Source: Candidatus Methanomethylophilaceae archaeon (GTDB lineage Archaea > Thermoplasmatota > Thermoplasmata > Methanomassiliicoccales > Methanomethylophilaceae). Taken from it: a stretch of DNA of 39,093 bases. A program made the translations under genes and the position numbers. The stretch spans positions 1 to 39,093 of the forward strand of contig CALUNK010000006.1 in assembly GCA_944321985.1 (NCBI GenBank), given 5' to 3'. Shown here piece by piece: positions 1 to 7,480 of this stretch; the first letter of the stretch is position 1; each line of letters opens with the position of its first letter. The notes beneath the pieces are model-generated. The model was given only the letters and a program-made list of their open reading frames with translations. It was not told where the DNA came from and searched no databases.

Positions 1-15
1 AACGTAACGGAGTGA
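1..15 (+). CDS. C-terminal tail of an upstream gene (partial)
   Basis: Frame 1 reads N-V-T-E then TGA at 13-15, directly before the ferredoxin start at 21. Such close spacing would fit an operon with the downstream lipid genes. Only four codons are visible, so the product cannot be named and the frame assignment is a guess. The GGAG at 9-12 inside this tail is the likely ribosome binding site of the next gene. Confidence 0.25.
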   Translation, partial: NVTE

Positions 16-20
16 TGTGA

Positions 21-185
21 ATGAAGGTAGACGTGAACAAATGCCTCCACTGCGGAGGATGCGTGGGCTCCTGCCCCAAGAACGCCATATTCCTGAACGA
101 CTTCGTTCTGGAGTTCAACGACGACTGCATCAAATGCGGCATCTGCGTCAAGCTCTGCCCCGTCGCCGCCCTTTCCCTGGAGTGA
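21..185 (+). CDS. Small 2x[4Fe-4S] ferredoxin
   Basis: A 54-residue protein that is almost entirely ferredoxin fold. It has two complete cluster motifs, CLHCGGCVGSCP near residues 8-19 and CIKCGICVKLCP near 37-48, each C-x2-C-x2-C-x3-CP, so it should carry two [4Fe-4S] clusters. The ATG at 21 follows GGAG at 9-12. The TGA at 183-185 lies 6 nt before the geranylgeranyl reductase start, so the two are surely co-transcribed. In Methanosarcina a ferredoxin encoded beside geranylgeranyl reductase supplies electrons for full saturation of archaeal lipid chains. The same role is inferred here from the arrangement. The protein is soluble and has no signal peptide. Confidence 0.9.
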   Translation: MKVDVNKCLHCGGCVGSCPKNAIFLNDFVLEFNDDCIKCGICVKLCPVAALSLE

Positions 186-191
186 TCATCC

Positions 192-1382
192 ATGAAGACA
201 TACGAGTGCGACATAGTCGTCGTCGGGGCCGGACCCGGCGGAAGCATGGCTGCCAGGTACTGTGCCCAGGGCGGTCTGAAGACCATACTGATCGAGAAGA
301 AGGCCGAGATCGGAGCTCCCCTCAGGTGCGCCGAGGGTGTCTCCAAGAAATGGCTGGAGGAGGTAGGGATCGAGCCCGACCCCACCTGGATACGCGGAGA
401 CATGAAGGGTGCCATCATCAAGTCCCCCCAGGGCACCACGTTCCAGCTGGACGAGTCCAAGGCGGGGTCCGAGGTCGGCTACGTCCTCGAGAGGCACCTC
501 TTCGACAAGGCCCTCGCCAGGGATGCCGCCGAAGCCGGCGCCCAGATCATGCTGAGGACCTCCTGCACGGGGATCATCCGCGAGGGCGGCAAGATCGTCG
601 GAATCAGGGCGAAGAGCATGGGCGAGGAGATCGAGATCCGCGCCAAGTGCGTTGTGGCCGCCGACGGGTACGAGAGCCAGGTCGGAAGGTGGGCGGGGAT
701 CGACACCAGTCTCAAGCTGAGCGACATAGACTCGTGCATCCAGTACAGGATGTGCAACATCGACTGCGCTCCCGACTACTGCGAGTTCGTCATCGGATCC
801 GTCGCCCCTGGTGGATACATATGGATATTCCCCAAGGGGGAGGGCGTCGCCAACGTCGGTATCGGTGTCGCGGGCTCCAAGTGCAAGGGCAACGGTGACG
901 CCAAGTACTACCTCGACAAGTTCATCGCAGAGGACCCACGCCTGAGCAAGGGCCAGTGCCTGGAGATCATGGGCGGTTTCGTCTCCACCTGCCCCGGACT
1001 GGACTGCGCCGTGGACGACAACATCATCCTCGTCGGGGACGCCGCCAGGATCATCGACCCCATCACGGGAGGGGGCATATGCCATGCCTGCAGGACCGGG
1101 ATGTACGCGGGGAAGGTCCTGACCGAGTGTGCCAAGACCGGTGACTTCTCCAAGAAGGCCCTGATGCCCTACGAGAAGATGTGGCGCGACAGGATGGAGG
1201 ACAAGCTCTTCAGGAACTGGATGGCCAAGGAGAGGCTCGCCACCCTGGACGACGACACCATCGACGAGCTGATCAAGCTGATCAAGGACTCCGACATCGG
1301 CGAGGTCAACGTGTACAACCTCCTCAAGGTCGTCAAGGAGAGGTTCCCCAAGGTCGTCGAAGGTTTCGAGGACCTGATCTGA
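192..1382 (+). CDS. Geranylgeranyl reductase family flavoprotein (archaeal lipid saturation)
   Basis: A 396-residue FAD-dependent reductase expected to hydrogenate the geranylgeranyl chains of digeranylgeranylglycerophospholipids at the membrane. The N-terminus has the dinucleotide-binding motif VVVGAGPGGS (about residues 8-17), followed by IEKK at the end of the second strand. A CAEGV motif near residues 47-51 is typical of archaeal GGR, where the cysteine is near the active site. The second FAD motif, VGDAARIIDPITGGGI, lies around 280-295. Length is normal for the family (about 390-410). It sits 6 nt after the ferredoxin that probably reduces it. Alternative members of the family reduce free geranylgeranyl chains, but the ferredoxin partner favours lipid saturation. 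Confidence 0.9.
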   Translation: MKTYECDIVVVGAGPGGSMAARYCAQGGLKTILIEKKAEIGAPLRCAEGVSKKWLEEVGIEPDPTWIRGDMKGAIIKSPQGTTFQLDESKAGSEVGYVLERHLFDKALARDAAEAGAQIMLRTSCTGIIREGGKIVGIRAKSMGEEIEIRAKCVVAADGYESQVGRWAGIDTSLKLSDIDSCIQYRMCNIDCAPDYCEFVIGSVAPGGYIWIFPKGEGVANVGIGVAGSKCKGNGDAKYYLDKFIAEDPRLSKGQCLEIMGGFVSTCPGLDCAVDDNIILVGDAARIIDPITGGGICHACRTGMYAGKVLTECAKTGDFSKKALMPYEKMWRDRMEDKLFRNWMAKERLATLDDDTIDELIKLIKDSDIGEVNVYNLLKVVKERFPKVVEGFEDLI

Positions 1383-1390
1383 AACTCAAA

Positions 1391-1408
1391 CAGGGGCTGC
1401 GGCCCCTG
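1391..1408. terminator. GC-rich hairpin after GGR
   Basis: A perfect inverted repeat, CAGGGGC-TGCG-GCCCCTG (7-bp stem, 4-nt loop), starts 8 nt after the GGR stop. It is followed by a moderately T-rich stretch. It is a candidate 3'-end or terminator hairpin and resembles hairpins after four other genes in the window. Confidence 0.45.
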
Positions 1409-1557
1409 CAACCCTTTACCCCATTTTGATAGCCAACCCTAGGCCCTCTATGCATGTCGCACCGATTCCGCACGGAAGACTTCGGAGGTTTCGCAGGTTC
1501 ATCTGTTCCGCGAGGGGCGTCCCCGAATCCCGAGCAACATGGGCGCGTCGCAACTCA

Positions 1558-1566
1558 TTTTTATAG
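1558..1566 (+). promoter_or_regulatory. TATA box of the zinc-ribbon membrane gene
   Basis: TTTTTATAG is centred about 26 nt before the ATG at 1588. This is archaeal box A spacing for a leaderless transcript starting at or next to the start codon. The rest of 1409-1587 shows no gene. Confidence 0.5.
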
Positions 1567-1587
1567 CCAGCATCTGATGCGGCCCCC

Positions 1588-1974
1588 ATGTATTGCAGGA
1601 ATTGCGGTGCCGAAATCGACTCGGATGCCAAGTTCTGCCCGCTGTGCGGGTTCGATCAAGGCTTCAGCGGCACATACGCGCCACCCGGTTCTGGCAGCCA
1701 GTCCGGCTCCTCGTGGACATTCACGGGCTCCTCTTCGAAGGACAAGGAAAAGCAGTCGATGGTGACGGGATTCATCATCGCCCTTTTGCTCTCCATCATC
1801 CTGGGGCTCCTGTGGGCGGTCGTGGTAGGGGTCATACTGCTGATCCTGTACATAATCATCAAGAAGGACACAGGATCCTTGAAGAGCGTGGTGATCGGAG
1901 GGGTGATCGGTCTGGTGGTCGGTTACCTGATCAACCTGTTCATACTCGGTCTCTTGATCGCGTCGATGTACTGA
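1588..1974 (+). CDS. Zinc-ribbon membrane protein, function unknown
   Basis: A 128-residue protein that begins with a zinc ribbon, MYCRNCGAEIDSDAKFCPLCG (C-x2-C...C-x2-C within the first 21 residues). A Ser/Gly-rich linker to about residue 45 and a basic patch follow. The rest is hydrophobic, with two or three membrane segments between about residues 52-90 and 100-128. This zinc-ribbon plus membrane architecture is common in archaea and bacteria and says little about function. The start is supported by the upstream TATA box and by the ribbon beginning at once. It stands alone, convergent with the HdrCB-like gene (25-nt gap). Confidence 0.75.
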   Translation: MYCRNCGAEIDSDAKFCPLCGFDQGFSGTYAPPGSGSQSGSSWTFTGSSSKDKEKQSMVTGFIIALLLSIILGLLWAVVVGVILLILYIIIKKDTGSLKSVVIGGVIGLVVGYLINLFILGLLIASMY

Positions 1975-1999
1975 GGACATCATCAAACGACTTACCCTC

Positions 2000-2956
2000 T
2001 CATCTTCTGAGCGAATGGAACTCCAGAGACCCGGGGTCACCGGCGGCCAATGCCACGAGCTCCGCTATGTGCATGGACGGGATGCCGTCCGGGTACGCGT
2101 CGAATTTGACCTGGCACATGGGGCATCCCACGACGATCCAGTCCGCACCGGCGCACTCCGCCTCCCTCTCCTCCATCAGGGGTCCGGCGACGGAGGTGTT
2201 CTTGCCGCAGCAACCTATGGTCGTGTTGACGACCTCGCATCCCATGGCCTCGACGACCTCCCTCATCTCCTTCCACAGGTCCGACGCCGCGCAACCCGGC
2301 TCGATCCCCACCCTCAGTGGCCTGTCCAGTCTCGGGAGGGAGTCGATGTGGTCGTGGAGGTACCTGATCATGTGCTCGGCGGGCACCGATGACTTCTGCA
2401 GCTCCTGGCTGCATCCAGCGCAGAGCGTGACGAGCGTCCGGTCGCCGGCGGTTCTCCCCATCTCGAACCGGTACGACCTGCGTTCCGGCTCCGTCATCTC
2501 CCTGAACTGGGTGGGGTGCATGCAGCATGTGTTCCCAGGGAGCTCGCCTGCTTTGACGCCCATCGTCCTGAACGCCACCGAGGCGGCGTAGATCACGTAG
2601 GGGACCTTGGCTTTGGTCACGCATCCGGGCATGACGAGGATGTCCTCGCCGGTCCAGACGGGCTCAGGCACCTGCTCTGCGGGCCTCATGGCGTATCCTG
2701 TATCCTTGAACGCCTGGGAGATATGTATGTCTCTCTCGAGAGCGATGAGGTCCTGCATCACGGCCATCGGGTCGGTTCTCCTGCAAACCGCGGAGCAGTT
2801 CCCGCAGTTGATGCATGTCGACATGTCCGCCTCCCCGCCCATCATGACTTCCATAGGGTCGATGCCCCCGTGCTTCAGCGATGGGCAGACCTTGCTGCAC
2901 TTCCCGCACCCTATGCACCTGGTGCGGAGCCTCTCGATCTCGTCGTTCAGATCCAT
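2000..2956 (-). CDS. HdrCB-like Fe-S oxidoreductase with two CCG motifs
   Basis: A 318-residue fusion of an HdrC-like ferredoxin domain and an HdrB/HdrD-like catalytic domain. Residues about 14-60 hold two cluster motifs, CIGCGKCSKVCP and CINCGNCSAVCR. The C-terminal part has two complete CCG motifs: C...NTCC...CAGC and C...GCCG...CPMC, each with roughly 35-residue spacers. In HdrB these ligate noncubane [4Fe-4S] clusters that cleave the CoM-S-S-CoB disulfide. It is far shorter than TfrB and lacks a flavin domain, so its electron donor is unknown. It is last in a minus-strand operon, 36 nt after mevalonate kinase. It may act on a disulfide, or be a GlpC/LldE-type subunit; family assignment is firm, substrate is not. 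Confidence 0.8.
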   Translation of the reverse strand: MDLNDEIERLRTRCIGCGKCSKVCPSLKHGGIDPMEVMMGGEADMSTCINCGNCSAVCRRTDPMAVMQDLIALERDIHISQAFKDTGYAMRPAEQVPEPVWTGEDILVMPGCVTKAKVPYVIYAASVAFRTMGVKAGELPGNTCCMHPTQFREMTEPERRSYRFEMGRTAGDRTLVTLCAGCSQELQKSSVPAEHMIRYLHDHIDSLPRLDRPLRVGIEPGCAASDLWKEMREVVEAMGCEVVNTTIGCCGKNTSVAGPLMEEREAECAGADWIVVGCPMCQVKFDAYPDGIPSMHIAELVALAAGDPGSLEFHSLRR

Positions 2957-2992
2957 GCGTATCTCTTCCGAAAATCGGTGATTAAGGGTGTT

Positions 2993-3934
2993 TTAGGGAT
3001 GCATCATCGCTCCGGGGACGCCGGTCTTCACGACGTACGGCGTCCCTCCCCTGGACCTTATGGCCTCGCACACCTTCTCGGGCCTGTCCGTGAGGGCCAC
3101 CATGCATCCTCCCCCGCCCGCCCCGGTCAGCTTGGCGCCGTACGAGTACGGCATGGAGGCGTTCACGAGTTTGTTGAGTTCCCTGCTCGAGACGCCCAGG
3201 ATGGACAGGAGCTTATGGTCGTTGGTCATCAGCCTTCCTAGCTCCTCCACATCGCCCCGGGCTATCGCCTGGCTGCCCTGCAGGGTGGTCTGCTCGATGT
3301 CGTCGATGATGTCCATGGCGAAGCTGCTCCGGTCCCTGAACCTCTTGACCTTGCTTACCAGGGGCCCCGTGGGGGCCTTGATCCCGGTGTTGCCGATGAC
3401 GAAAGTCATGTCGGGCACGTCCACGTCGGAGACGCTCCACGTCCTGTCCCCGCGCGTGACGGTCCAGAGGTGCCTGCCCTCCGACTCTGGGAGGTTGACT
3501 GCCACGCCGCCGCCGTGCACGCAGGCGGAGGCGTCCATCGGGCTGCCTATCCCCTGTGCGTAGAGCTCGGCTTCGTAGGCCTCCTCGACCAGTTCGTGCT
3601 CGGTCATGCGTCTGCCCTCCATCTCGCCGAGGGCGAGCGCCAGGGCGGCAGAGAGGGCCGCCGATGACCCGAGCCCCGAACCGACGGGGATCTGGCTGGA
3701 GGTCTGGAACTCCAGGCCGCCGGTGGCGTTCCTGGTGAGGTACCTGAGGTGGGGCTGCCTGCGGAAGTCTATGCGCTCGCCGTTGATCGTGTTGTATCTT
3801 GATCCGCGGACCGCGATCTCCATCCTTAGGTCCACTGCGAGGACTATCGCCGGCTTGCCGTAGACCACTGCGTGCTCGCCCAGGATGACGAACTTCCCGG
3901 GCGCGGATGCCCTGTACCAGTCGGAGCCGTTCAT
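2993..3934 (-). CDS. mvk: Mevalonate kinase
   Basis: A 313-residue GHMP kinase that phosphorylates mevalonate with ATP in isoprenoid (archaeal lipid) synthesis. Visible motifs are the N-terminal APGKFVILGEHAVVYGKPA, the ATP-binding PVGSGLGSSAALSAALALA in the first third, and the C-terminal KLTGAGGGGCMVAL. The longer open frame extends upstream, but the true start is the ATG at 3932-3934. That start overlaps the stop of the upstream gene as ATGA (translational coupling) and begins just before the conserved APGK. It lies in the operon aminotransferase - unknown - mvk - HdrCB-like. Length is normal for archaeal mevalonate kinases. Confidence 0.92.
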   Translation of the reverse strand: MNGSDWYRASAPGKFVILGEHAVVYGKPAIVLAVDLRMEIAVRGSRYNTINGERIDFRRQPHLRYLTRNATGGLEFQTSSQIPVGSGLGSSAALSAALALALGEMEGRRMTEHELVEEAYEAELYAQGIGSPMDASACVHGGGVAVNLPESEGRHLWTVTRGDRTWSVSDVDVPDMTFVIGNTGIKAPTGPLVSKVKRFRDRSSFAMDIIDDIEQTTLQGSQAIARGDVEELGRLMTNDHKLLSILGVSSRELNKLVNASMPYSYGAKLTGAGGGGCMVALTDRPEKVCEAIRSRGGTPYVVKTGVPGAMMHP

Positions 3935-4452
3935 TCGTCCAGACCGTACCTTCTCATCTCCTCGCGGATCGCATCGTTGGGGGTCCTGCCGTTGAGCAGG
4001 GGCTGGGGGATGTCCCACCACGCGTCCTCGAGGTCGGAAAGGCGGCGTTCGAAGTCCTCGTCGCCCTCCCCTTCGTTCTGCTTCACGCTCATGATGGCCT
4101 TGCGGAGCTCCCCCATCATGTCGACCTGGTGCTTCTTGTTCGTGAGGCTCATGCCGATGTAGCCATCGAGACAAGCCGCAACCTCCTCGGCGGTGTCCGG
4201 GGCGAGGCATTCCATGACAATGTCCAGGACGCTGTTGGCGGTCATCTTGAAGATCAGCTGTCTCTTGGCCTCTTCCGGGAGCTCCTTGTCCTCGTCGATG
4301 CTCTGCATCATCTCGACGCTGAACAGGTCGAAGATGGCAGAGGTCCTGTTGGGGTTCTTCCCAAAGAGCTGCTGGATGTGGGCCTCCTCCTCGGTCTGCT
4401 CCTGCTCGTCCCCTCCGAAGAGGGCCGCGTTGGGGTCGTTCTCGTTCGCCAT
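3931..4452 (-). CDS. Hypothetical acidic protein between aminotransferase and mvk
   Basis: A 173-residue protein that I do not recognise. It is strongly acidic at the N-terminus (Glu/Gln/Asp-rich to about residue 30) and predicted mostly helical. It has several Met/Leu-rich segments and a C-terminal segment with WWDIPQPLLNGRTPNDAI followed by a basic helix. There is no signal peptide, membrane segment or cysteine cluster. It is coupled to both neighbours: its ATG lies 2 nt from the aminotransferase stop, and its TGA overlaps the mvk start. Tight coupling to mevalonate kinase suggests a conserved role, but no function can be assigned. Confidence 0.75.
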   Translation of the reverse strand: MANENDPNAALFGGDEQEQTEEEAHIQQLFGKNPNRTSAIFDLFSVEMMQSIDEDKELPEEAKRQLIFKMTANSVLDIVMECLAPDTAEEVAACLDGYIGMSLTNKKHQVDMMGELRKAIMSVKQNEGEGDEDFERRLSDLEDAWWDIPQPLLNGRTPNDAIREEMRRYGLDE

Positions 4453-4454
4453 GG

Positions 4455-5582
4455 TTATCTCCCCTCGGTGATGACCTTTTTCAATATAGCCATTCCCGCC
4501 TCTATCTTCGACTCGTCCGCTGCGTAGGAGAATCTGAGGTGCTTCTCACCGAAGGTGCCGAATGCGGATCCGGGGGTGCAGATGAGCCCCGCCCTTGCCA
4601 GGTCGTTGGCGAGGTCAGCCGACTTGACGTCCTGCTCGTAGGTGGGGAAGGCGTAGAACGCCCCGCGGGGCGCTTCGAGATGCATCCCCGGTATGTCGTT
4701 GATGAGGTCCGTGATGAGGTCCCTGCGCGCCCTGTATACCCTCCTGGCGTTGTCCAGGTAGGGGCCGATGTTGGGGAGGGCGGCGAGGACGCCGTACATC
4801 GCCGGCATGGCGGGGCTGGCGCAGACGTGGTACTGCATCTTGATCAGGGTGTCCATGATGTCGTGATCGGCGCAGAGGAAGCCCATCCTCCAGCCGGTGA
4901 CCGCCATCATCTTCGAGAACCCGTTGGCGACCACGGAGCAGTCTAGGCTGTCCATGAAAGAGACGTGTCTCCCCTCGTAGACGAACTCGTTGTAGACCTC
5001 GTCTGCGAGGATGGTGATGCCGTTGTCCCTGGCGATGTCGCAGAGGGCCCTCTTGGACTCCTCCGTGAGGACTCCCCCGGTGGGGTTCGACGGGGTGTTG
5101 ACCACGATCATCGAGGTCCGGGGGGTGATCCTGGACTGGATGTAGTCGATGTCCGGCTGGAACAGCCCGTCGTCCGTGAGCCTGTATTCTACGGCTTTCC
5201 CTCCGGCGAGCTCCGCGTGGGGCCCATAGATGACGAAGCCGGGGCTGGGGACCAGCACCTCGTCGCCCGGGTCCACCATGCTCTGGGTGACCTCCAGCAG
5301 GGCCGTGGACCCGCTGGGGGTGATCATGATGTTGTTCCCGTCGACCTTCCCGTACTTGGAGAAGTAGTCCGCGACGGCGTCCCTCAGCTCCATGATCCCC
5401 GCCGTGGGTCCGTACTTGTTGCGTCCGGCGGTGGCCGCGGCGTTCATCCCCTCGATCGCCTCATTCGGGGGGTCCAGATCGGGTTCCCCGAGGCCTAGGT
5501 TGATGGAGTCCGGACCTGCCAGGTCGAACATCTTCCTGATCCCGGACATGGGGATGTCCGAGATCCTCTTCGAAATCTTCAT
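4455..5582 (-). CDS. Class I PLP-dependent aminotransferase (AspC/aromatic type)
   Basis: A 375-residue fold-type I aminotransferase, probably acting on aspartate, alanine or aromatic amino acids. Visible are NLGLGEPD near the N-terminus, the substrate-binding NTPSNPTGG, the D...Y pair in LADEVYNEF, and the PLP lysine in NGFSKMMAVTGWRMGF. The C-terminal R of LRFSYA probably binds the substrate carboxylate. The frame stays open far upstream, but a TATA box at 5605-5613 is 27 nt from the ATG at 5582. A leaderless start there (MKISKRIS) also places the family motifs at normal distance. It heads the operon that includes mevalonate kinase. Confidence 0.88.
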   Translation of the reverse strand: MKISKRISDIPMSGIRKMFDLAGPDSINLGLGEPDLDPPNEAIEGMNAAATAGRNKYGPTAGIMELRDAVADYFSKYGKVDGNNIMITPSGSTALLEVTQSMVDPGDEVLVPSPGFVIYGPHAELAGGKAVEYRLTDDGLFQPDIDYIQSRITPRTSMIVVNTPSNPTGGVLTEESKRALCDIARDNGITILADEVYNEFVYEGRHVSFMDSLDCSVVANGFSKMMAVTGWRMGFLCADHDIMDTLIKMQYHVCASPAMPAMYGVLAALPNIGPYLDNARRVYRARRDLITDLINDIPGMHLEAPRGAFYAFPTYEQDVKSADLANDLARAGLICTPGSAFGTFGEKHLRFSYAADESKIEAGMAILKKVITEGR

Positions 5583-5604
5583 GTCCACACCCATCGCGCG
5601 CGTG

Positions 5605-5613
5605 CTATTTATT
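5605..5613 (-). promoter_or_regulatory. TATA box of the aminotransferase-mvk operon
   Basis: On the minus strand AATAAATAG is centred 27 nt before the chosen ATG at 5582. The remaining intergenic DNA (5614-5829) is GC-rich and shows no convincing gene. Confidence 0.5.
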
Positions 5614-5829
5614 GTGACGCGTGAGGGGGACGGATCGCCGGGAGGCCGACAGGCCGTCCGGTCTCCGTCCCCGGCCCTCCGCCCATGTCCATGTGGTCCC
5701 GCTCGGGCTGACAGAATCGTCATCGGTCGGGTCCCTCCCGTGTCGCCCATGTGTTCCGAAACCGGATTCTAACGTCGCGCCATCCATCCAAACTTAGTTA
5801 AGCAGATAGCTTGACCGTGTTTAGGCTCG

Positions 5830-5838
5830 TTTAAATAG
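5830..5838 (+). promoter_or_regulatory. TATA box of the small acidic gene
   Basis: TTTAAATAG is centred about 24 nt before the ATG at 5858. A second in-frame ATG at 5873 is preceded by GGAG at 5863-5866, so translation could start at either one. Confidence 0.5.
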
Positions 5839-5857
5839 ATGCATCCCGCTCTCAACG

Positions 5858-6040
5858 ATGTTGGAGAAAGGGATGTCTCAAAGTAACTCTACGGATTCCG
5901 AGAAGCTGTTGGAAGCCTCGGTCAACGAGGGGATGCTCGGCGACGAGTACGAGCTCATCGGAGTCTACAACGAGGAGCCTGACGAGGATCAGGGCTTCGA
6001 ATACGAGATATTCATAGTCTCGGTGGGAACTGCCGTCTGA
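5858..6040 (+). CDS. Small acidic protein, function unknown
   Basis: A 60-residue protein (55 if translation starts at the ATG at 5873, which has a GGAG upstream). It is rich in Glu and Asp, including a NEEPDEDQ stretch, and ends in a hydrophobic IFIVSVGTAV. There are no cysteines, no clear membrane segment and no family I recognise. A good TATA box, clean start signals and a normal TGA stop support expression. It stands alone between the divergent aminotransferase operon and a secreted-protein gene. Confidence 0.6.
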   Translation: MLEKGMSQSNSTDSEKLLEASVNEGMLGDEYELIGVYNEEPDEDQGFEYEIFIVSVGTAV

Positions 6041-6276
6041 GACGGCCCTTCCCTGTGCTTTTCAGGTGGCGTTCAGAGGCATCGCCCGCATCCACCCGTC
6101 TTTCCCGCCGTTCTTCTTCGGGCGGACCCTTTGCATGGGTGTCCAGTGTTTCATAAATATCGTCAATAACAAAGATTACAATTTAAAGTAATTATAACCG
6201 CCCAGAAGATGAACGTCCGCATGCGGACCGGATAGGATGGACAGAGTTCGATCCGGATGCATCCTCGAAAGGGGGA

Positions 6277-6996
6277 ATGTATCTGAAGAAGAAGACAAAG
6301 ATAATCATAGGAGTTGCAGTGGTCCTCTTCGCGCTCTTCGTGATAGCAGTCGCGAGTTCGGACGACTACAACTACGAGTCGCAGGCGAAGGTCGAGATAG
6401 ACAAGTACGGCTATGACGCCGAGAACCTGCAGTTTGAAGTGGAGCGCGGGACCAACGTGTTCGGCGTGAGCCTGATCAAGCTGTCGGGGACCTTCGAATC
6501 CGGCGGGGTGGTCCACCGTTTCACGATGACCACGTTCACCGACCACGAGCTGGCCACCCTGGAGATAGACGGTAGCACTTTCTGGGGGGACGACATGGGC
6601 AAGGCGTCGTACAATTTCTCGGTAGAGGAGATCGGACCGTTCGCCTATGTGTTGTACGGGCACAGGTATACCGAGGCGCCCGACGACGGCATGACCTTCG
6701 CCCTGGTCACACTCACCGTGAAGAACATCGGTCACCAGGACGGGCTGACCGTCACCGCCCCGGATTTCGAGAACTCCGACGGGAACCTGTACTCGATGGA
6801 TTGGTCGGCGACCACCCACCACGACAGCTCGTACTCGGACCTGTCCTACACCTCGCTTGGCCCGGGCAACTCCGCCACGTTCACCCTGGTATTCGAGGTG
6901 CCCGAGGGGACCGTCGAAGGCGGGGCGGTCGCCTGGGACAGTCTGGATCTGGACGTCTACGGGTACATGCTGGACCCGGACCTGGAGACCTCATGA
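6277..6996 (+). CDS. Membrane-anchored extracellular protein, DUF4352/telokin-like
   Basis: A 239-residue protein with a basic N-terminus and one hydrophobic helix (about residues 8-26, IIIGVAVVLFALFVIAVAS), i.e. a signal anchor. The rest is polar and beta-rich. The second half contains FALVTLTVKNIGHQDGLTV, then a mention of GNLYSMD, and ends with a G-PGNSATFTLVFEVPEG strand. That is the layout of the DUF4352 immunoglobulin-like domain of secreted lipoproteins. There is no lipobox cysteine. The stop overlaps the next ATG (ATGA at 6993-6996). AT-rich DNA at 6150-6200 with TTTAAAG and AATTATAA probably holds its promoter. Confidence 0.65.
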   Translation: MYLKKKTKIIIGVAVVLFALFVIAVASSDDYNYESQAKVEIDKYGYDAENLQFEVERGTNVFGVSLIKLSGTFESGGVVHRFTMTTFTDHELATLEIDGSTFWGDDMGKASYNFSVEEIGPFAYVLYGHRYTEAPDDGMTFALVTLTVKNIGHQDGLTVTAPDFENSDGNLYSMDWSATTHHDSSYSDLSYTSLGPGNSATFTLVFEVPEGTVEGGAVAWDSLDLDVYGYMLDPDLETS

Positions 6997-7418
6997 CGGT
7001 CGACGAGGGCTACGAGCTGACGGACGACGGGTCCGAGAGCGACGGGGATCCGGTCGAGGACTTCCTCGAGTCGAGGCTCGTGGTGCTCAGGGACATAATG
7101 AGCGGCTACGACTGGTCCTTCCTGCTGGACGTCCGCGACCGGATGTTCGTCTCGAGGCTGGGCGAGGCGCTCGACCTCCTCGGCCTGGACCTGGAGATGG
7201 CGGCGCGTCCCCCGGCGAGGGAGGGGAGGCTCTACCGCTCCGACGCGGAGGTCATCGTGCGCCGGGGGAACGAGGCCAGGAGGTATCGCTCCACCCACGT
7301 CTCGTCGGACCCGGCCTACGCGGTGCTTGTAGCCTCGAGGGGAGCGTTCGAGTCGGCCGGGCTGATGGGGCCGCCGGAGTCCACGTCCGGCGGCGTGAGG
7401 ATCTTGGTCCGTCGGTGA
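6993..7418 (+). CDS. Hypothetical protein coupled to the DUF4352-like gene
   Basis: A 141-residue protein that I do not recognise. The start is the ATG of an ATGA overlap with the preceding gene; the open frame extends upstream only as a shadow. The first 25 residues are acidic. A helical middle (residues about 25-70) follows, then an Arg-rich segment, and a C-terminal GGVRILVRR strand. It has no cysteine cluster or membrane helix, so it is probably cytoplasmic. Coupling to an anchored extracellular protein suggests a joint role, but nothing specific can be said. Confidence 0.6.
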   Translation: MTVDEGYELTDDGSESDGDPVEDFLESRLVVLRDIMSGYDWSFLLDVRDRMFVSRLGEALDLLGLDLEMAARPPAREGRLYRSDAEVIVRRGNEARRYRSTHVSSDPAYAVLVASRGAFESAGLMGPPESTSGGVRILVRR

Positions 7419-7425
7419 CAAACCC

Positions 7426-7441
7426 GGGGGCCAAGGCCCCC
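7426..7441. terminator. GC-rich hairpin after the 6993 gene
   Basis: GGGGGCC-AA-GGCCCCC lies 8 nt after the stop at 7418. An AT-rich run follows that also contains the next promoter. It is of the same type as the hairpins at 1391, 32642, 33262 and 37468. Confidence 0.45.
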
Positions 7442-7445
7442 TATT

Positions 7446-7455
7446 CAATATTTTA
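7446..7455 (+). promoter_or_regulatory. TATA box of the DUF1846 gene
   Basis: CAATATTTTA is centred about 29 nt before the ATG at 7481 and only about 17 nt before the more upstream in-frame ATG at 7469. The spacing favours 7481 as the start. Confidence 0.45.
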
Positions 7456-7480
7456 GTACCATGAGTGCATGTACCTGCAC

